A DNA stretch of 64,000 bases from Diadema setosum (taxonomy: Eukaryota > Echinodermata > Echinoidea > Diadematoida > Diadematidae). The position numbers and the translations under genes are program-made. Positions 60,801 to 64,000 of this stretch are shown here, one piece after another (the stretch's first letter is position 1; the number at the start of each line of letters is the position of its first letter). The DNA lies in the NCBI RefSeq assembly GCF_964275005.1, contig NC_092705.1, positions 11,161,912 through 11,225,911 of the forward strand, given 5' to 3'. The notes under the pieces are model-generated. The model did not search any database, was not told the origin of the DNA, and saw nothing but the letters and a program-made list of their open reading frames with translations.

Positions 60801-61563
60801 ACCCCTCATCTCTCAGTCTTGATGACTGAAGGGGGCAGAGTCCCCAAGTCCTACTTCAAAATCGAAAACAATCGATGGATGACGTATAGATGAAAAATAT
60901 ATATAAATGTATAATGTACAAATGTATAATGTGTTACGTACGATGTGTAATGTACACTACATAATGTATAAATGTACAGTGTATAAAAGTATGATATATA
61001 ATACTGTGAAAATATATACTCTCGTAATGGTTAAATGTACTGTGTATAATGTATAATATAAAAAGTGTAAACGAATAATTCATAATGTATTAACAGTGAT
61101 ACTATGATGCATAATGTATAATGTATAAACGTGTAAATTAATAGATGTATAAATGTGTAATTATAACAACCTTGAAACCTCCCGATCTTAACTAAAAAGC
61201 TAGCTGTCCACCTGTTAAAACTAAAGTCCTATCTTTGCAGATATATTAATAGCGCTATATAAATGCTGTCCCTCATCATCATCATCACCACCATCATCAC
61301 CATGCAATTTCTGAAGATCAACTCACCGCGGCCGTTGATGAGAATACCATCGACTTCGATCACTCCCGCGCCATGGAAGAGTCCCGCGGCAGTCGTTGTT
61401 GCTGGCTGCCTTGACCACTCAGTGATCACGAGGATGTGGCGAGGATCATCGACGTCGTAAAGATGTCGATGGGGATCGGAGGATGAAGTCTGTCGAACAA
61501 TGAGGGAGCCGTATATACCATCGGCCCTTTGAATACCGCTGTGCGAGTGCCACCAGTGCGTAC
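48796..61563 (-). CDS. Laccase-like multicopper oxidase, 5'-partial, seven exons
   Basis: Seven exons join in frame to about 460 codons: 61563-61327, 60171-59858, 59255-59117, 58406-58087, 53505-53364, 51956-51817 and 48885-48796. Every junction has GT/AG and matching phase (1, 0, 1, 0, 1, 0). Multicopper oxidases oxidise phenols, amines or metal ions and reduce oxygen to water at a type 1 copper and a trinuclear cluster. Present are motif 2 (THWWHSHSG), motif 3 (HPMHLHG) and motif 4 (HCHFDTH then LLLGM, the HCHX3HX4M pattern, Met as the axial residue). Motif 1 (HWHG) and any signal peptide are absent and must lie right of the window. N-glycosylation sites (NVT, NDT, NIT) suit a secreted or surface enzyme. 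Substrate is not predictable; in insects related enzymes act in cuticle tanning or metal oxidation. Confidence 0.88.
49375..49452 (+). repeat. Retrotransposon-like 3' tail fragment
   Basis: The segment TATGTATCTGCATGAGCAAT, then ATAATGCAGGAACCAATAAAATCAAATCAA, ends in AATAAA plus ATCAA repeats like a LINE or SINE tail. The same ~45 bp occurs in the 5' leader of the LINE at 57145-57195 on the opposite strand. Confidence 0.5.
49600..50200. repeat. Repeated TGACCTTTGACCTTG segments
   Basis: A ~115-180-bp segment with TGACCTTTGACCTTGTG, CTCCCCAAGGGACAT and AAGTTTGGTCAC occurs at about 49640 and 49808, with a partial third near 50158. An inverted TTATGGCTCATAACTTTTGA lies near 50020. The family resembles sequence at 31.6-31.75 kb. 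It lies in the last oxidase intron. Confidence 0.6.
50368..50503. mobile_element. Short MITE with GGGCATTTCATG ends
   Basis: GGGCATTTCATGGAGCGTTT at 50368 and AAACGCTTCATGAAATGCCC ending about 50503 form a 24-bp inverted pair with one mismatch, extended by TTGTC/GACAA. The 136-bp unit lies in the last oxidase intron and has no ORF. Confidence 0.75.
50880..51800 (+). pseudogene. 5'-truncated LINE remnant with 3' tail
   Basis: The plus strand encodes [20 protein letters not shown], then (after an in-frame TAA) [11 protein letters not shown] and [14 protein letters not shown], ending at TAA 51136-51138. This matches the C-terminal tail of the intact LINE at 54110-57133 ([30 protein letters not shown]). 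About 640 bases of 3' UTR follow, ending in AATAAA (51775-51780) and GTTTGAA repeats. It is a different subfamily from the intact LINE, whose tail is poly-A, and lies antisense to the oxidase. Confidence 0.8.
51817..51956 (-). CDS. Multicopper oxidase exon with copper motif 4 core
   Basis: The acceptor CATGCAG precedes GAAATG. The peptide [16 protein letters not shown], then [11 protein letters not shown] and [16 protein letters not shown], carries the HCH tripeptide and the type 1 His. The donor TTG|GTGAGA is phase 0. A truncated LINE ends about 15 bases beyond the donor. Confidence 0.92.
52179..52872. mobile_element. DNA element with ~140-bp inverted arms
   Basis: The arms 52179-52321 and 52736-52872 are inverted, beginning AATAAACTCCTCAAAATAAG and ending at GACACCTCACTTGCTATGA. 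The ~410-bp centre has no recognisable ORF. It is located in the intron between the motif 3 and motif 4 exons. Confidence 0.75.
53364..53505 (-). CDS. Multicopper oxidase exon with copper motif 3
   Basis: The acceptor GATCAAG precedes GTCGTTGAG. The peptide [10 protein letters not shown] leads to [14 protein letters not shown], supplying ligands to the type 1 and trinuclear coppers, and ends DEE plus one base at GAAG|GTTGGA. Confidence 0.92.
53670..57587 (-). mobile_element. Full-length or near full-length non-LTR retrotransposon
   Basis: A ~3.9-kb insertion bounded by ATCAT at 53665-53669 and 57588-57592 (target duplication), in the same orientation as the oxidase. On the minus strand it runs from a ~450-base leader through one long ORF (57133-54110) and a ~440-base 3' UTR to ATGAATAAA plus a poly-A run at about 53670-53685. 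The open ORF and clean poly-A indicate a young insertion. No convincing ORF1 was found; the 98-codon frame in the leader lacks zinc-knuckle or coiled-coil features. Confidence 0.85.
54110..57133 (-). CDS. LINE endonuclease-reverse transcriptase (CR1/L2/Rex1-type)
   Basis: 1007 residues, uninterrupted. An apurinic-type endonuclease occupies about 58-280, with HYNIRSL, LCETW (about 95), [13 protein letters not shown] (about 200) and ISDHFP (about 268). The reverse transcriptase spans about 550-800, with [52 protein letters not shown] and the catalytic FADD (about 734). The C-terminal region carries [24 protein letters not shown] and a final [18 protein letters not shown] segment typical of jockey-superfamily LINEs. 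The protein nicks target DNA and reverse-transcribes its own RNA in place. All key residues I can check are present, so it may be active. The start ATG follows directly after an ATCAA repeat. Exact clade is undecided. Confidence 0.93.
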   Translation of the reverse strand: MLGSVSNGIDDINTLNDDMPNLDLIHDGHDASFHPKLTTSCYILPQHVAQLKSFRAEYTFSVLHYNIRSLIKNFDQLQLFLDTLNVKLSVLGLCETWMTENFTSLVQLDGYTLVTNNRVCKRGGGVAFYVKNNLKFEMITQLNYMSDSIESIFIDISMPGGKKVLIGEIYKPPNCNHSDFISTLEIILDSPYLRNKHVYIMGDFNLDLLDYGNPQTRDCFDTMVSSSFTPCITKPTRLFGASATLIDNIFLNSHDYDDQCIAITDISDHFPVIVSSISTIPESHKQKVCKNLSQSRVFSDHNIQLFKQSLSEIDWNEVLNSTDPNDAYDRFMNILVPLYHLHFPLRNQRGNYKTVPRSPWITKALLRSINRKNTLFYRYKSRNTALNKSKYIKYRNTLTSLLRKAKKDYFCSLFEQHKSDAKSTWHVINSVIHKRVDKGIIDNILCEGKNLTDDVEIAEAFNSFFVNIGPKLASNISSVHRPFHSYLLNSNPQSLFFLPVLETEVLDIVNSFSPKKSTGHDGISNHLMKCIVNEILLPLVHILNLSLLTGIVPIKMKIAKVIPIYKKGREDELGNYRPISLLSSFSKLLEKVIYNRLMKFVNECDILADNQFGFRKKHATTHAILLLVEKVVRAIDTKSHTVGLFLDYSKAFDTIDHEILLYKLNHYGIRGKALEWFRSYLTGRTQFVSVNNHESDINPICCGVPQGSLLGPLLFILYINDFRNSSSLLSFLLFADDTSLFYSHSDPYVLLDSLNNELKLVFEWIQANKLSLNINKTNYMVFSNTIKSLPGLVLMNGLQLNQIDSTKFLGIYIDSNLSWKVHVDYICKLLCKNVGIIHKLKYLFPKPILHSLYATLLLPYLNYGILAWGNCSKTKIDSLYLVQKKALRIINRAQFFDHTDELFVSSKLLKISDLYLYHVGIFMYKLNTGDLPSIFSSMFVKNSDIHTYPTRHSESYHLSPVRTVLALKTITSTGPSFWNELASVRVHSSSLSSFKKNLKANFLKSYV
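58087..58406 (-). CDS. Multicopper oxidase exon, start of third cupredoxin domain
   Basis: The acceptor TTCTTAG precedes AGGAGACA, restoring a Glu codon. The exon has two possible N-glycosylation sites (NDT, NIT) and several Cys ([14 protein letters not shown]). It ends SFKQDQ at the donor CAG|GTGGGA, phase 0. The junction sequence is duplicated 0.5 kb away at the LINE 5' end. Confidence 0.85.
59117..59255 (-). CDS. Multicopper oxidase exon, inter-domain
   Basis: The acceptor TTGAAG precedes GAGTTAGCG. The peptide begins ELAILRYD, a conserved strand of invertebrate laccase-like proteins, and ends DLRDA plus one base at GCAG|GTAGTA (phase 1). Confidence 0.8.
59858..60171 (-). CDS. Multicopper oxidase exon, second cupredoxin domain
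   Basis: The acceptor TGTGCAG joins G|GG to give GRGTNLVFG. The exon includes YRFRVIGA and an [12 protein letters not shown] segment typical of the second cupredoxin domain, ending FACASFQ at the donor CCAG|GTTCGA (phase 0). The donor is weak, but phase and homologous spacing to the next exon support it. Confidence 0.85.
60893..61165. repeat. Degenerate TATAATGTA minisatellite in an oxidase intron
   Basis: TGTATAATGTACAAATG-type units recur irregularly, with TGTATAA or ATAATGTA present more than a dozen times. AT-rich and noncoding. Confidence 0.65.
61327..61563 (-). CDS. Multicopper oxidase exon with copper motif 2
   Basis: The acceptor TATGTAG precedes GTACGCAC; the first two bases complete a Gly codon, so the upstream exon ends in phase 1. 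The peptide starts [18 protein letters not shown], containing the HXH pair of the trinuclear cluster, and ends INGRG at the donor CGCG|GTGAGT in phase 1. Confidence 0.9.
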
Positions 61564-61617
61564 CTACATACATAAAAATACATTAAAGGGACTACAGTCA
61601 GACCATTAAGTTATGTT

Positions 61618-61915
61618 ACTCCCGCACGCACTGCGCACGGGGCTGCTTCGTGCGGCTGCGTGCGGTTTCGCACGGGTGCGTGCGGCTCCGTGCCATTTCA
61701 TACGGCCTCGTGCGGGTGCGTGCGCTTCTGTACGCCCCCGTGCGACCCCGTGCGACCTCGTGCGCCTCCGTGCGGCTGCGTGCCAGTCAGTGCGCCTCCG
61801 TGCGGCTGCGTGCCACCGTCGAGTGCGGACCATCTGGCACGCTACCGTGCGAGGTGTTGGCACGGTACCGTGCGTGGTGCTGGCACGCTACCGTGCGAGT
61901 CCGTGCGAATCTAGC
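61618..61915. repeat. GC-rich CGTGCG minisatellite
   Basis: A ~300-bp block of CGTGCGGCTGCGTGCG-type units spaced about 9-12 bases apart, starkly GC-rich within AT-rich flanks. A downstream part contains GGCACGCTACCGTGCGAG units. Several frames on both strands are open through it, so no ORF here is evidence of coding. It ends some 50 bases upstream (in the sense direction) of the motif-2 exon. Confidence 0.8.
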
Positions 61916-62051
61916 ATCCTGCTAGTCCCGACACGGGACTCTTATCTTTTTTTCACTCTCTCATACGCCCTCATTGGCGGTATACGAAGGCATCCTGCGT
62001 GCGAATCCATTGGAGGCCGTGCGTGCATGCATTGTAAATAATAATATCCCC

Positions 62052-62617
62052 TTAAAGGGAAGATAAACCCCAAGATTAATGTGGATTGAGTGAAAGCAGC
62101 AACATTAGTAGAACACATCAGTGAAAGTTTGAAGAAAATCGGACAATCGATGCAAAAGTTATGAATTTTTAAAGTTTTGGTGTTGGAACCGCTGGATGAG
62201 GAGACTACTAAAGGTTATGACGTATGAGTGGACTACAATATCAAGGAAATATAAAGAAAATACTACAAAAATCCATTTTTCACGAAAATTACAAATTCCA
62301 TCAACTTGATATTGACATATGTTAAGGGTAGCAATTATTCCCCCTGCTTTCTGAAAGCGGTTGGTCCACTGCTCTTTCATAATTCCAGAAAAGTGAATTT
62401 TTGTTGAATATCCTTTATATTTTCTTTGTATTGTTGTCCACTCATACGTCATATCCTCTAGTAGTCTCCTCATCCAGCGGTTCCAACACCAAAACTTTAA
62501 AAATTCATAACTTTTGCATCGATTGTCCGATTTTCTTCAAACTTTCACTGATGTGTTCTACTAATGTTGCTGCTTTCACTCAATCCACATTGCTCTGTGG
62601 GTTTACCTTCCCTTTAA
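62052..62617. mobile_element. TTAA-type element with long inverted arms (family T3)
   Basis: TTAA at 62052 and 62614 flank AGGGAAGATAAACCCCAAGA and its complement GTTTACCTTCCCT. Inverted arms of about 160 bp each continue through CACATCAGTGAAAGTTTGAA and AACCGCTGGATGAGGAGACT. The centre is AT-rich and noncoding. A partial copy lies at about 37395-37665. Confidence 0.8.
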
Positions 62618-63379
62618 GTGTGTGCTCATGACTATGTGTGCGCCTGCGTGTCCATGTCTGTGGATCCGTGCCCATGCCTGTGTGCCTGCAAGCGATCGCG
62701 AGAAGACGATACGATGTACACACTGTACAATGTTCAATGAAAGCCCTTACAAGTCTGTGCAACTGCGTATTACATGTAAACACTCATGCCTGTCCAAAAA
62801 TGGACGATTTTCTACATTGCAGAGATCACTTGCAATCTTTCTAAGAATATGGAGTACCATCACCGTGTGTACATGTATCTCTCCTTGCAAAGAAATTAGA
62901 AAAATTGTGTGGTTGTATGTGTGTCTTTATCACTCGATAACTTGAACAGTGTAGAAATAATCATGGTAATAATGACAATTAACAACAACAGAGAAAAGCT
63001 ATTGTATAATTACATCAAGTGAACCATTTGTTGATGATGATGATGATGATGTTGATGATCACTCAAAAGGTAATAATAAATGTACATTGTAGATGTTCCA
63101 TATTGTTACATTATCAGTATGGTGTATTAGTATTTTTACTATTTTTGCCTCTCTTAAAAAAAAAAAAAAAACACACACACACACATTCTTTGTCCTTTCT
63201 GATATTCCCCGAAAGCTTTGAAATATATGTAGAGCTTACACATTGTCGTAAGCAGGAGATAAAAAAAAAAAACAAAACATCGTCGCTGCAGGATAGGTCG
63301 GTATATTAACAGTTTCCGTCTCGATAGGTTTGTAATCTTGGCAAAATACATATACATAGATTAAGAAATATAAATATAC

Positions 63380-63429
<50 letters not shown>

Positions 63430-64000
63430 CATATACACAAATATATATAGATTTTGATTGAATCGTTTCTTTATTCAAGAAAATGTTTTACATTACACCA
63501 CCGGTCTAGTTATCCCAAGGTTTCTTTGAAAATGCTGCAAGCATCAAAATATCAAACATCGTAATTTTTATATACAATTTCCCGTGAATGCTAAGCGTAT
63601 GAGAGAAAGAGATAGAAAAGAACAAAAAACTTCTGCCATATGTCTTGTTTCTCGCTTTATTGCAGCGTATGTCATTGTCGAAGTATAAATGCTATGATAA
63701 ATGTTGGTAACAACCACATGAGAACTTGCACATTCGATTCCCAACAACCATTAAATCATTGGGGTCCGTAAAAAATGTTACATAATACATACGAAGCACC
63801 TCATTATAATGTATTCGATGGACCGGTGCAGAAAAACTGGCTGTTTGTAATCGGCCTTTGAACATCTCTATTATGCTCATAATCCCCGACTTTTCAGATG
63901 GCGGCTACGAGCGCGTCCAGGGATGTTTTTGTATCAACATTCTGACTATTCATGGAGGTACAATGTAACCTGATACTCTGGCCACCTGGTCTATTCAAAG
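62618..64000. other. Noncoding right edge, probably oxidase intron
   Basis: Contains GATGATGATGAT near 63033, CA and A runs at 63158-63184, and (TA)n at 63381-63440. I searched the minus strand for HWHG (copper motif 1) and found none, so the 5' exons of the oxidase lie beyond 64000. Confidence 0.45.

Noticed and set aside
61606..62041. Several long Arg/Ala/Cys-rich frames
   Set aside because: The CGTGCG repeat lacks stop codons in most frames and phases; the overlap of frames on both strands argues against a gene.

Overview
The window is eukaryotic and most likely from a marine invertebrate deuterostome; an echinoderm is my best guess, but nothing in the sequence proves it. The case rests on an intron-split laccase-type multicopper oxidase, a single-exon rhodopsin-class GPCR, several tRNA-derived SINE families, many short inverted-repeat (MITE) elements, a CR1/L2/Rex1-type non-LTR retrotransposon, and long CA, TA, GAA and poly-C/G tracts in AT-rich DNA. 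No operon, CRISPR array, rRNA gene, prophage or canonical free-standing tRNA gene was seen.

Layout. Bases 1-400 may hold the tail of an unidentified plus-strand gene. From 1.4 to 5.5 kb is a repeat cluster: two foldback elements, a 1.25 kb hAT-like element, a ~170-bp satellite and a ~324-bp tandem repeat. From 5.5 to 10.1 kb is mostly unique noncoding DNA with microsatellites and a 53-bp-stem hairpin. A complete intronless GPCR lies at 10103-11350 (+). From 11.4 to 48.7 kb no host gene is recognisable. That stretch holds three tRNA-like SINE or SINE/TIR families, Tc1-like, Harbinger-like and TTAA-targeting MITEs, a 1.1-1.3 kb segmental duplication (38.7-41.8 kb) carrying private insertions in each copy, and other tandem duplications.

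From 48796 to 61563 the minus strand carries seven 3' exons of a multicopper oxidase. I assembled them from splice sites, matching intron phases and three of the four copper motifs (WHSH, HPMHLHG, HCHX3HX4M). The first copper motif and the N-terminus must lie beyond the right edge. The largest visible intron (4.6 kb) contains a TTAA-type MITE that was split by an apparently intact LINE (1007-aa endonuclease/reverse transcriptase ORF, 5-bp target duplication). The last intron holds a 5'-truncated LINE whose tail ends about 15 bp from a splice donor. The remaining 2.4 kb to the right edge holds a GC-rich CGTGCG repeat, a TTAA-type element with long arms and microsatellites.

The two host genes need not be functionally linked. 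The GPCR is a surface receptor of unknown ligand, and the oxidase is probably secreted or membrane-bound. The most unusual signals are the tRNA-like element family flanked by inverted repeats, the 25-bp copy of an oxidase splice-donor junction at the LINE 5' end, and the TA-flanked inverted dimer of Tc1-like MITEs with a Harbinger-like MITE nested in one half.
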